Positions 42,628 to 50,598 of a DNA stretch of 64,000 nucleotides are shown piece by piece. The translations under genes were made by a program, and so were the position numbers. The notes below the pieces were generated by a model, which saw only the letters and a list, made by a program, of their open reading frames with translations, did no database searches and had not been told where the DNA came from. Origin of the DNA: Candidatus Lernaella stagnicola (GTDB lineage: Bacteria; Lernaellota; Lernaellaia; Lernaellales; Lernaellaceae); contig JAVCCK010000041.1 of the NCBI GenBank assembly GCA_030765525.1, forward strand, positions 1-64,000, written 5' to 3'. The number at the start of each line of letters is the position of its first letter. The first letter of the stretch is position 1.

Positions 42628-43805
42628 CGGGCTGAGTGGACCGGTGCGCCGGCGGGGCAACGGCAAAGGTACACGGGCAAGGCCAAGAGTACGAGCATCA
42701 TGCCGCTGGCCCAGATGGGCACGCCGTATCCGAAATGCTCGCCCACCGGGCTGGCGACCAACGCGCCGACGATCAACCCGGTCATCATCGCCAGGTTGAC
42801 CACGCCGGTGCTGCCGCCGATTCGCTCGGCATTGAATAAGCGGGCGATTCCTAAATAGATCAGCACCATCATCGTGGCGTCACCGAGCCCGTGCACGAAA
42901 CGGAACGACACCGAGACGAACACGTTCGAACTGACCATGCCCAGCAAACCGATTCCCGAGGCGAGCAAGCCGCCGATCAGGCACGCGTTGCGAATCGCCA
43001 TCGTCCGCAGTCGCGGCGCCAGAAGCAGCCCGACAAAAAGAAAGGCGGAGAATTCGACGGCCATGTACGCGCCCATCTGCCGTAGCGAAAGCCCGAGGCT
43101 CTTTTTCAGAAACAAGCTGTAACACGTGTATTCCGAGCCCCAATGCGTGCAAAACAAAAACATCCAAGATACGAACAGCAGCACGCGGCGGTCCATGAAG
43201 TCCGCGGCGTACTCGCGCAGGTTCACGCGGCGCACCGGCGTGCGCGGAAGCAGAAGGGCCGGAACGATCAGCACGACGCACACAATCGCCACAAACATGA
43301 ACGTCACATGAAAACCGAAACGGGTCAGCAGGAAACCCGCCAGCAGCGAACCGACGCCCAAGCCGCCGAAACGCCAAGCGACGAATACGCCGATGCGTTG
43401 CGCGGTTTTGTCGCCGGAGTCCGTTTTCAGCATTTGTGTTTCGATGCTGATGCGGAAGAGGCTGAAGGTCATCGACCAAAAGAAATAAGCGACGATGCAA
43501 ATGGCGAAAGCTTCAACGTGGTCGAACCACACGAGAGTCACGGCTTGAGTGAGCAGACCCAACACGACCCAGAAGCGGCTCGACAGGCGGTCGTTACCCA
43601 AACCCGCGGGGAACGCGGCCAACATCCCGGTAACCGCATTCAAGGCGAAAAGCAGGCCGATCTGGGCGCCGCTGAAGCCGAGGACGTCGGAGAAGTAAAC
43701 CGGCAGCCAGAAGACGGTCACCGCCGAGAAAAGCATGAACGCGCCAAATAGTGCGCTTGGCAATCCATCACGAAGGAAACCGTTTTTAGAATCGAAAAGG
43801 GGCAT
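42624..43805 (-). CDS. MFS transporter (tandem paralogue 1)
   Basis: A 393-residue, about 12-helix MFS protein paralogous to the next gene: LPSALFGAFMLFSAVTVFWLPVYFSDVLGFSGAQIG, GNDRLSSR, VAWRFGG, FLFCTHWGSEYTCYSLFLKK, GLGDATMMVLIYLGIARLF. It is the first gene of the pair and is coupled to the second by ATGA. A 71-base gap separates it from the AmrS-like gene upstream. Two slightly different half-similar transporters in one operon could act as a heteromer or have different substrates. Confidence 0.82.
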   Translation of the reverse strand: MPLFDSKNGFLRDGLPSALFGAFMLFSAVTVFWLPVYFSDVLGFSGAQIGLLFALNAVTGMLAAFPAGLGNDRLSSRFWVVLGLLTQAVTLVWFDHVEAFAICIVAYFFWSMTFSLFRISIETQMLKTDSGDKTAQRIGVFVAWRFGGLGVGSLLAGFLLTRFGFHVTFMFVAIVCVVLIVPALLLPRTPVRRVNLREYAADFMDRRVLLFVSWMFLFCTHWGSEYTCYSLFLKKSLGLSLRQMGAYMAVEFSAFLFVGLLLAPRLRTMAIRNACLIGGLLASGIGLLGMVSSNVFVSVSFRFVHGLGDATMMVLIYLGIARLFNAERIGGSTGVVNLAMMTGLIVGALVASPVGEHFGYGVPIWASGMMLVLLALPVYLCRCPAGAPVHSAR

Positions 43806-43876
43806 TCGTTACGATCCAGGATATGTAAAGTCGCCCTATTGTTGGGGAGCAACTCCGCGTGTCAAGTGAAATCGCG

Positions 43877-45013
43877 TTACGACCATACGCCCGGTATGGC
43901 CGTGCCGCACTTGGCACAGCGACCGTCATCAAGCGCCACGACTTTGGCAGTGAAGCCGTAACGTTGGATGACTTTCTCGCCGCACTTCGGGCAATACGTG
44001 TGCGTACCGGGATGCCCCGGCACATTGCCCGTGTAGACGTAACGCAGGCCGGCGTCGAGCGCGACTTGGCGGGCCTTTTCCAAAGTGGGCACCGGGGTGC
44101 GCGGTAAATTTCGCAACTGAAACATCGGATGAAAACGGGTGAAGTGCAGGGGGACGTCAGCGCCGAGATGCGTGTAGACCCATTTGGCCAGGGCGCGGAT
44201 TTCCTGCGGATCGTCGTTCAAGGTTGGGATCACGAGCGTGACGATCTCCAGCCAGCATTTCTCCTCGCGAATGCGCACCATGCCCTCGAGCACCGGCTTG
44301 AGCGACGCGCCGCAAATGTCGCGATAAAACTTCTCGCTGAATCCCTTCAGATCCACTTTGTACGCGAGAATATTCTTCGCCAGTTCGCGCTGCGGGGCCT
44401 CGTTAATGAAGCCGTTGCTCACGACAACGGTACGAACGCCAAGTTTTTTGGCTTCAACGGCGGTGTCGATGATGTACTCGGGCCAGATCGTCGGTTCGTT
44501 ATACGTAAAGGCGATCGTAGCGCTGCCCGCGGCCTTCGCGCGTTTCGCCAATTCGGCCGGCGACCAAGAGAGCGAACGTAAGTCACCGGGCGTGGCCTGG
44601 GAAAGCTGCCAGTTTTGGCAGTGCTTGCAGGTCATGTTGCAGCCGACGGTGGCCACGGAAAACGCCTTGGACCCCGGCAGGACGTGATTGAAGGGCTTTT
44701 TTTCGATGGGATCGTTGTGGTGGGTCACCGGTTGGCCGTAAACGAGGCTGACGAGCTTGCCGTTGTCGTTGCGACGCACGCGGCAGAAGCCCATTTTTTC
44801 GGAGGCGATCGTACAGCCCTGAGGGCAGAGGTCGCATTGAATATTTTCGCCGTCGGCATGCCAGAAGCGGGCGGCGTGTCCCGACTGATTCCCCAGGGGC
44901 GGTGCGGCCATCGCCTGCGTTGTATTCGAACGCTCGCAACCGGTCAGGAACGCGCAGCCGGTACCGGCCATGGCGAAAAGGAAATCACGACGGGCGAGGT
45001 CTTTTTCTTTCAT
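43877..45013 (-). CDS. amrS: AmrS-type radical SAM enzyme with Tat-lipoprotein-like N-terminus
   Basis: A 378-residue member of the AmmeMemoRadiSam radical SAM group (PflA-like). The cluster motif is C-x3-C-x2-C at Cys125/129/132 (GCNMTCKHCQNW). Before it is a Cys-rich stretch (Cys60, 63, 67, 77), after it FTYNEPTIWPEY and VSNGFINEAP, and at the C-terminus a rubredoxin-like pair CPKCG and CAKCG. The N-terminus is ARRDFLFAMAGTGCAFLTGC: twin arginines (8-9), a hydrophobic stretch and a perfect lipobox Cys26. That predicts Tat export and lipidation, unexpected for an enzyme needing SAM and an electron donor. AMMECR1/MEMO partners are not in the window. Confidence 0.85.
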   Translation of the reverse strand: MKEKDLARRDFLFAMAGTGCAFLTGCERSNTTQAMAAPPLGNQSGHAARFWHADGENIQCDLCPQGCTIASEKMGFCRVRRNDNGKLVSLVYGQPVTHHNDPIEKKPFNHVLPGSKAFSVATVGCNMTCKHCQNWQLSQATPGDLRSLSWSPAELAKRAKAAGSATIAFTYNEPTIWPEYIIDTAVEAKKLGVRTVVVSNGFINEAPQRELAKNILAYKVDLKGFSEKFYRDICGASLKPVLEGMVRIREEKCWLEIVTLVIPTLNDDPQEIRALAKWVYTHLGADVPLHFTRFHPMFQLRNLPRTPVPTLEKARQVALDAGLRYVYTGNVPGHPGTHTYCPKCGEKVIQRYGFTAKVVALDDGRCAKCGTAIPGVWS

Positions 45014-45119
45014 GGACGCTATCTTAGCAAAAGAAGTTGAGAAACAACATAAGAAGAGCCGCTAATTAATGGAACAAAATGCATTAACTATGAATACCTA
45101 TCTAACTGTAATATAAGGC
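45014..45119. other. AT-rich intergenic stretch
   Basis: About 100 bases, clearly more AT-rich than the flanks (especially 45050-45118), between the amrS start and the end of the frameshifted lipoprotein gene. It probably carries the amrS promoter on the minus strand, but no convincing -35/-10 pair or terminator hairpin could be picked out. Confidence 0.4.
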
Positions 45120-45894
45120 TTATGGCTCAGGAATCACGGCGACTTGCTCGGCGGCGTGAAGAGTCGATAGTGTGAAACGCCATCGATTGGGGCCGATTTT
45201 TTCGCCGTCGAGTTCGGTTTCATTTCCCGACTTCACTAGCAGGAAGCTTTCCGGCTCAAAGCCAAGCGGCGGCTCGATCAGCGGGTCCAGGTACTCTTCG
45301 GGATCGGTAAAAACGCCGCCGCCGGAGTCGTTCCAGTCGCCGACAAAAAATCGTGGTTCGTGTAAGCGCAGCGCGCGGGTCTCTTCGTAGTCGGCGTGGT
45401 TGCCGTCGGTGCCCAGGACCGTGAAGACGATCCATTCATGAAAGCGCGCAAAACCGTCGCACTGCAGAACTCGTAGCGTGGCGGTAGCGCCCGGCGTCAG
45501 GAAAGGATTGTCGACAATCGTGAAATTCGAAACGTCGAGGCCATCGATCGCTAGGCCGTTGACCACGATCTCGACTTCGCCGTCGTTTTCGCCTTTGACG
45601 GCGTTGAGCACCCAACGGGGATTCTCACCCCATTCCTCGATGATCGCGCGCTGCGTCGCATTGAGGCTACCGTTGTGGCTACCACAGGTAAATGTCGTCA
45701 TCGACGACCGAGTCATCATCGGTGACCGAGTCATCATCGCCGGTGTCGTCATCGACGACCGAATCGTCACTGCCGGTGTCGTCATCGGCGACGGAGTCGT
45801 CGTTTTCATCATCGTCGTTGTTGCAGCCGGGCAGCGCGATCAGCAAAGCGGTCATGGAGACGAGAAGAATTACGACCCAAAACACGCGAGGCAT
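45120..45894 (-). pseudogene. Asp-rich-linker lipoprotein, interrupted by a frameshift
   Basis: The 5' part (from ATG 45894) encodes a lipoprotein signal ending ALPGC and an acidic repeat linker, then stops at 45679. The rest of the protein, a Cys-containing beta-rich domain (TFTCGSHNGSLN, then ARFHEWIVFTVLG, ending AVIPEP), continues in another frame to the stop at 45120. The switch falls at the end of the Asp repeat tract (about 45685-45695): removing one base there would join the two into a 257-residue protein. It is a real slippage mutation, a phase-variable switch, or a sequencing error. The domain's function is not recognised. Confidence 0.7.
45694..45801 (-). repeat. 33-base tandem repeat encoding an Asp-rich linker
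   Basis: About three copies of an 11-residue unit of the form DDSVxDDDTGx (DDSVADDDTGS, DDSVVDDDTGD, then a degenerate DDSVTDDDSVV). Acidic low-complexity linkers right after a lipobox Cys are common in surface lipoproteins of deltaproteobacterial-type lineages. The tract lies next to the frameshift and is a natural slippage site. Confidence 0.75.
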
Positions 45895-45911
45895 TTTGTG
45901 GCCTCCAAAAA

Positions 45912-46931
45912 TCAGCAGGCCGGTTCCGCGAACTTCGTCATCAAACCGTCGACCCGGTTTTCGGCCATTCCCAGGTGATGGTAGATGCCGTAGGGGAGTT
46001 GGGTTTCTTCTTCCAAGTATTGCGGCAGCGCCAGCAAGGTGTCGTGAATGTCATCAATCGTGACGCCTACCTGCGCGGGACGAAAATCCAGGTCGATCGC
46101 AGCCAGAAAATCGAGCACCGGCTGCAGCGGCTGTTCCTGGGACATTGCCGTAAGCACGACGGCCATGGCGATGAGTTCGCCATGAATAAAGTGCCTCTTA
46201 GTCAAGGCCTCGATGCAATAGCCGAAGTAGTGCTCGGAGCCTTCTTCCGGGCGGCTGTTGCCGAACTGCTCGCAGAGACGGACTTCGCCGACGTAAAGTT
46301 CCGATAGCAGCGCCAGGCCTTCTTCGGTGTTCTCGCGGATCGCGTCGGCGCCGGCAAAGAGTTGATCGAGCAGCGTTTGCGATTGCGCGGCGATGTCCGG
46401 ATCGTAGGCTTCGGCGGTCTGCTCGTGAGCGAGCCGCCAATCGAACAGGGCGGTATAGATGGAAAGGATATCGCCAATGCCGGCCCGGTTAAGGTTCGGC
46501 GGCGCTTTTCGCAGCAGTTCAAAATCGACCAGCAGATGTTCCGGGAATACTTCGCCCACGTAACGCACGCGATGATCAACCCGCACGCCAATGGACTTCG
46601 TGAACGGGGCGTCGGCGCTGAGGATCGACGGGACAAGAATCAGCTTAGCGCCGGTTTTCCAGGCGAACATCTTCGCCGCGTCGCAGGCGCTGCCGCCACC
46701 GATCCCGAACACGGTTTCGCACTGGGCGACGCGCTGGATTTGCCGCTCCAAACGAGACTGCTCCATGGATTTGGGCACGGCGACTTGTTTCGGCGGGAAA
46801 TGAAACTCGTGTTTGACCAGTTCCCAGGCTTCTGGTGCGCAAAAAACGAGGCAGTCGTCAAAGTACGCGCGGTCGAGAGTCGGAATGAGGTCGGTTCCGT
46901 ATGTTGGTAAAGCTTGGCGAATGGCAGTCAC
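45912..46931 (-). CDS. sn-glycerol-1-phosphate dehydrogenase-like (Fe-ADH superfamily)
   Basis: A 339-residue member of the iron-type alcohol/glycerol dehydrogenase superfamily. GIGGGSACDAAKMFAWKTG is the dinucleotide-binding loop, and VPSILSADAPFTK follows. The metal ligands are expected in GIGDIL (Asp), SEHYFGY (His) and IHGELI (His). The NRAGIGDILSIYTALFDWRLA stretch looks closest to the G1PDH/AraM group, though the substrate is not proven. The start is GTG at 46931, set by AAGGAG 6 bases upstream; an in-frame GTG at 46967 is weaker. It has its own promoter. Confidence 0.72.
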   Translation of the reverse strand: MTAIRQALPTYGTDLIPTLDRAYFDDCLVFCAPEAWELVKHEFHFPPKQVAVPKSMEQSRLERQIQRVAQCETVFGIGGGSACDAAKMFAWKTGAKLILVPSILSADAPFTKSIGVRVDHRVRYVGEVFPEHLLVDFELLRKAPPNLNRAGIGDILSIYTALFDWRLAHEQTAEAYDPDIAAQSQTLLDQLFAGADAIRENTEEGLALLSELYVGEVRLCEQFGNSRPEEGSEHYFGYCIEALTKRHFIHGELIAMAVVLTAMSQEQPLQPVLDFLAAIDLDFRPAQVGVTIDDIHDTLLALPQYLEEETQLPYGIYHHLGMAENRVDGLMTKFAEPAC

Positions 46932-46989
46932 TCGAAACTCCTTCAGGGCACGTTCCAAAAGTGGCACTCAGTGCAGAATGATTGTTGTC

Positions 46990-47017
46990 ATTATGCTTGG
47001 ACAGCACTAATTGACAA
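46990..47017 (-). promoter_or_regulatory. Sigma70-like promoter of the G1PDH-like gene
   Basis: On the minus strand TTGTCA (47012-47017) and CATAAT (46990-46995) are 16 bases apart, 5 of 6 matches in each box. They lie about 60 bases before the GTG start at 46931. They also lie just past the citrate synthase stop, marking a transcription unit border. Confidence 0.5.
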
Positions 47018-47086
47018 GACCCCAGGGAACGGAAGGGGCCGGCATTCGACCCAACGCGGAGTGGACTCGGCGGCTATCGGCGCGGA

Positions 47087-48322
47087 TCAGTCGCGGTTTT
47101 CGACGTCCTTCCAGACACAGCCTTCTTCGCCGCAATATCTACCGATGTAGTCAGCGCGAGGACGATAGAGCGCGGGTTTGCCGGAGACCTCGGCGAAGAA
47201 CTCCTCGATGTAATGCGCGACCCAACCGGATACGCGGGCCATGGCGAAGATCGGCGTAAACAGATCCACGGGAATTCCCATGTAGTGGTAGACCGAGGCG
47301 GAGAAGAAGTCGACGTTGGCGTTGATGTCCACGCCTTTGCGCCGCTTGAACTCTTCTTTGGTGAAAGAGAGGATTTCCTCAGAGAGTTCGTACCACGTTG
47401 CATCGCCGGATTGCTCACCCAGGTTTTGCGACATGGGGCCGAGAATCTTCGCGCGCGGGTCCAGGGTTTTGTACACGGCGTGGCCCATGCCCATGATGCG
47501 CCCGCCGGAATTAAGTGTACCGAGAACGAAATCTTCTACGTTGTCCTTATGACCAATGTTTTGGAGCATCTCGTAAACGCGGGCGTTGGCGCCCCCGTGC
47601 AATTCTCCGGAAAGTGAGCCGTTGGCGCTGGCGATGGCGGCGTACATCGTGGCGCGCGTCGAGGCGACTTGGCGGGCAGTAAACGTCGAGGCGTTGAACG
47701 AATGTTCGGCGTGCAGGATCATGGCCACGTCCATGGTCCGGGCGGCGAAGTCGTCGGGGATCTCGCCGTGCATCGTGTAGAGAAAATTACCGGCAATGCC
47801 CAACTCGGGGTTCGGGTTCACAACGTGTTTTCCCTGGCGAATGCGGTACCACGCCGCCACGAGCAGGGGGAACATCGCAACGAGGCGCGTCGCCTTGTTG
47901 TAGTTGGCTTCCTTGGTCGTTTCCGCCGCCTCCTGATCGTAGGCAGCCAGAAGCGAGACAACGCCCTGCAGGACATCCATCGCCTTTGTGGAGTTCGGAA
48001 TGGCTTTCAGCGCATCGACAATGCCTTCAGGCAGAAAGCTGTATTCACCGATCCGTTCCTTGAAGGCGGCCAATTCCTCTCGATTGGGCAGTTTGTTTTT
48101 GATTAGCAGGTGCGCGACTTCTTCGTATGTGGCCTTGCGGGCCAGCGTTTCGATGTCGTAGCCGCGATATAGCAGGACGCCTTCTTTGCCGTCGATTTTA
48201 CAGATGGCCGAGTCGGCGACGGTGACGCCGCGCAAGCCGACGTTTTTGGAAATCGGCGTGGGTTGAGGCTGAGGAGAAGCTTGGCTATCGACCTGCGTGC
48301 GTGCGTTTTTTTGAATAATCAT
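47087..48322 (-). CDS. gltA: Citrate synthase
   Basis: Condenses oxaloacetate and acetyl-CoA. The 411-residue protein has a short low-complexity N-terminal extension (Gln/Pro-rich, about 12-26) and then the normal fold: GYDIETLARKATYEEVAHLL, LHAEHSFNASTF, SGELHGGANARVYEML with a catalytic His, GMGHAVYKTLDPRA with the second His, and NVDFFSASVYHYMGIP with the catalytic Asp. AAAGGAGCC precedes the ATG. It is the last gene of the TCA block. Confidence 0.95.
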   Translation of the reverse strand: MIIQKNARTQVDSQASPQPQPTPISKNVGLRGVTVADSAICKIDGKEGVLLYRGYDIETLARKATYEEVAHLLIKNKLPNREELAAFKERIGEYSFLPEGIVDALKAIPNSTKAMDVLQGVVSLLAAYDQEAAETTKEANYNKATRLVAMFPLLVAAWYRIRQGKHVVNPNPELGIAGNFLYTMHGEIPDDFAARTMDVAMILHAEHSFNASTFTARQVASTRATMYAAIASANGSLSGELHGGANARVYEMLQNIGHKDNVEDFVLGTLNSGGRIMGMGHAVYKTLDPRAKILGPMSQNLGEQSGDATWYELSEEILSFTKEEFKRRKGVDINANVDFFSASVYHYMGIPVDLFTPIFAMARVSGWVAHYIEEFFAEVSGKPALYRPRADYIGRYCGEEGCVWKDVENRD

Positions 48323-48399
48323 TCGAAGGCTCCTTTTGTTCCCGGAGCGCGTCCTGCGCCATAAAGCGCGGCGGCGACTCTTTTCAGCGACGTTATTAT

Positions 48400-48427
48400 T
48401 TAATAATTCCTATTTGCCGATTTACAA
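48400..48427 (-). promoter_or_regulatory. Possible promoter of gltA
   Basis: Minus-strand TTGTAA (48422-48427) and TATTAA (48400-48405), 16 bases apart, 4 of 6 matches each, about 80 bases before the gltA ATG. The -10 lies inside a near-palindrome ATTATTTAATAAT. The gap to the upstream gene (about 120 bases) is larger than others in this block, which supports an extra promoter. Confidence 0.3.
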
Positions 48428-48445
48428 GCTCCACGGCGCGGTCGA

Positions 48446-49870
48446 CTACTTCTTTTTCGGTTTTCCGGCCAGATCGGGGTCCGGACCGGTCAAGCGTTTA
48501 AGGTTGAGGACGTGCTTGATCTCCTTCTCGCTTAACATGCCCTCCGCGCGAACCAACTCAGTGATCGTTTTGCCTTCCGCAAAGGCGCGTTTGGCCACAG
48601 CCGCCGCGCCCAGATATCCGATCGACGGCGCCAACGCGGTGGCCAGCCCCATGCTGCGATACGCGTAGTCTTCACACCTGTCCGGATTGGCCGTGATGCC
48701 CTCCACGCAGCGTAGGCGCAGTTGTCGGCATGCCGAGGTCAGCACTTCAATGGACTCGAGGATATTCTCCGCCATGATCGGCATCATAACGTTGAGTTCC
48801 AACTGTCCGGCCGCGGAAGCCAGGCTGACGCACGTGTCGTTACCGATCACGTGGAAGCAAACCATGTTGACCATTTCCGGCATCGAAGGATTGATTTTGC
48901 CGGGCATGATCGAGGAACCCGCCTGCACCGAAGGCAGAACGATTTCCGCCAAGCCGGTCGTCGGACCCGATGAGAGCAGGCGCAGGTCGTTGGCGATGCG
49001 GCCCAGTTCATTCGCGAAATCGCGCAGCGCCCCCGAGGCGCGACTCACCGGCGCCTGGCATTGCATGGCGAACTGAAGGTCGCGGGCTTTTTTGAACGCG
49101 TGGCCGGTTTCGTGGGAAAGCTCCTCGCACATGCGTTTGGCGTAGGCGGGGTGGGTATTCATGCCCGTGCCGGTCGCCGAGCCGCCGATGCCCAATTCCA
49201 AGAGGTCGCCCGCAGTGCGCCGCACATGCCGGGTGGCGGAGCGGACCGTCTCAGCGTAGGCCTTGAACTCCGCGCCCAGCGTCACCGGCACGGCGTCTTG
49301 GAGGTGCGTACGGCCGCTTTTGACGATCTTCGCAAAGCGCTTGCCGAGGTCGGCGAGGGAGGCGGCCAGTTTTTCCGCTTCGGGGTAGAAATCGGCCAAG
49401 GCGTCGACGGCGGCCAGTCGCATGGCCGTGGGGAAGGTGTCGTTCGTGGACTGTCCCATGTTGACGTGGTCGTTGGGGTGCAGGAATTGGTACTCGCCTT
49501 TTTTGCGGCCGAGCAGTTCGAGGGCGCGATTACACAGGACCTCGTTGGCGTTCATGTTCGTGCTGGTTCCGGCGCCGGCCTGAAAGACATCGATGACAAA
49601 CTGGTCACGAAACATGCCGGCCAGCACTTCATCGGCGGCGCTACGGATTGCCTTTGCGTCTTTGGCGCGCAATCGGCCCGCTTCCCGGTTCACCTTCGCC
49701 GCGGCCTTCTTAATGCGGCAGTAGGCCTCCACGATTCGCGGGTGAATCTTGCGCCGGCTGATCGGGAAGTTGATCAGCGCGCGCCCGACGTTGACGCCGT
49801 AGTAAGCATCTGCCGGGATTTCGAGGGTGCCGAGCGAATCTTTTTCCACACGAACGCTTTTCTTAGCCAC
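48446..49870 (-). CDS. aspA: Aspartate ammonia-lyase / class II fumarase family enzyme
   Basis: A 474-residue aspartase/fumarase superfamily lyase. The N-terminus (DSLGTLEIPADAYYGVNVGRALINF) is aspartase-like rather than fumarase-like. TNMNANEVLCNRA, SGRTHLQDAVPVTLG and the mobile-loop signature GSSIMPGKINP follow. Aspartase makes fumarate from aspartate; fumarase makes malate from fumarate. Since the neighbours are fumarate reductase and citrate synthase, a fumarase role remains possible. The start is GTG at 49870 with AGGAG 8 bases upstream, 5 bases after the SdhB gene. Confidence 0.85.
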   Translation of the reverse strand: MAKKSVRVEKDSLGTLEIPADAYYGVNVGRALINFPISRRKIHPRIVEAYCRIKKAAAKVNREAGRLRAKDAKAIRSAADEVLAGMFRDQFVIDVFQAGAGTSTNMNANEVLCNRALELLGRKKGEYQFLHPNDHVNMGQSTNDTFPTAMRLAAVDALADFYPEAEKLAASLADLGKRFAKIVKSGRTHLQDAVPVTLGAEFKAYAETVRSATRHVRRTAGDLLELGIGGSATGTGMNTHPAYAKRMCEELSHETGHAFKKARDLQFAMQCQAPVSRASGALRDFANELGRIANDLRLLSSGPTTGLAEIVLPSVQAGSSIMPGKINPSMPEMVNMVCFHVIGNDTCVSLASAAGQLELNVMMPIMAENILESIEVLTSACRQLRLRCVEGITANPDRCEDYAYRSMGLATALAPSIGYLGAAAVAKRAFAEGKTITELVRAEGMLSEKEIKHVLNLKRLTGPDPDLAGKPKKK

Positions 49871-49875
49871 TTGAT

Positions 49876-50583
49876 CTACTCCTGTGCCGATAGTTCCTTG
49901 CGAATGAAATTGATCGCGCGCAGCGGGCGCACGTCCTTGGGACATACTTTGACGCAGTTGGCATGTGAGTCGCAAGCGACAACTCCGAAGTCGGGGTCGG
50001 CGGCTAGGCCGATGCGTTCGTCGCGAGCGGCGTCGCGGGAGTCGAAGAAGTATTTGTAGAGGGCCACCGCAGCGGCCGGTCCCATGAAGGTTTCCGCGTC
50101 GGCGCGCTTCGGGCAATCGGAAAAGCACGCCGCGCATTTGATGCAGGTGATCGCCCGGATCATCTGGTCGAAGTGTTTTGGATCGAGTCCTTCGGTGTGG
50201 ACGTAGTCGTGGTCCTCGATGTCGCGCCGGATGAAGGGCAGGATGCGCTTGTACGCATCGAAAAAGGGATCGAGGTCGACCACGAGATCGGTGATCGGCA
50301 TCAGGTTGCCGATAGGATCGACGACGACCTCGCCTTGCTCGACCAGCGTCGCGACCTGCGTTTTGCAGGCCAGGGCGGCGACACCGTTGACGCGCACGGC
50401 GCACGATCCGCAAATCGCACCGCGGCAGCTATATCGATAGGCGAACGAGGGGTCGTGATCGTGTTGGATAATGTGGAACACATCCAGCAGGGTGTCGCCC
50501 GGATCGAACTCGACTTCAAACTTTTCGCGGTACGTTTCGTCATCGTCGGCGTTTTTCCGGAAGATATCGAAAACACCTTTCAT
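49876..50583 (-). CDS. sdhB: Succinate dehydrogenase/fumarate reductase iron-sulfur subunit
   Basis: Carries electrons between the flavoprotein and the quinone site or another partner. The 235-residue protein has all three cluster motifs: plant-type [2Fe-2S] (CRGAICGSC plus a later Cys), [4Fe-4S] (CIKCAACFSDCP) and [3Fe-4S]-type (CDSHANCVKVCP). The ATG at 50583 follows GGAG; a GTG one codon earlier is possible. It follows sdhA by 12 bases. No SdhC/D-like membrane subunit gene is next to it. Confidence 0.93.
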   Translation of the reverse strand: MKGVFDIFRKNADDDETYREKFEVEFDPGDTLLDVFHIIQHDHDPSFAYRYSCRGAICGSCAVRVNGVAALACKTQVATLVEQGEVVVDPIGNLMPITDLVVDLDPFFDAYKRILPFIRRDIEDHDYVHTEGLDPKHFDQMIRAITCIKCAACFSDCPKRADAETFMGPAAAVALYKYFFDSRDAARDERIGLAADPDFGVVACDSHANCVKVCPKDVRPLRAINFIRKELSAQE

Positions 50584-50598
50584 CACCGGCTCCTTTTC

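Noticed and set aside
45694-45801. CRISPR-like array.
   Set aside because: The 33-base units are directly adjacent without spacers and encode an Asp-rich linker in frame.
46968-47086. A tRNA or small RNA gene in the gap after gltA.
   Set aside because: No cloverleaf or T-loop sequence (GTTCRA) in a suitable context; the stretch is explained by the promoter at 46990-47017.
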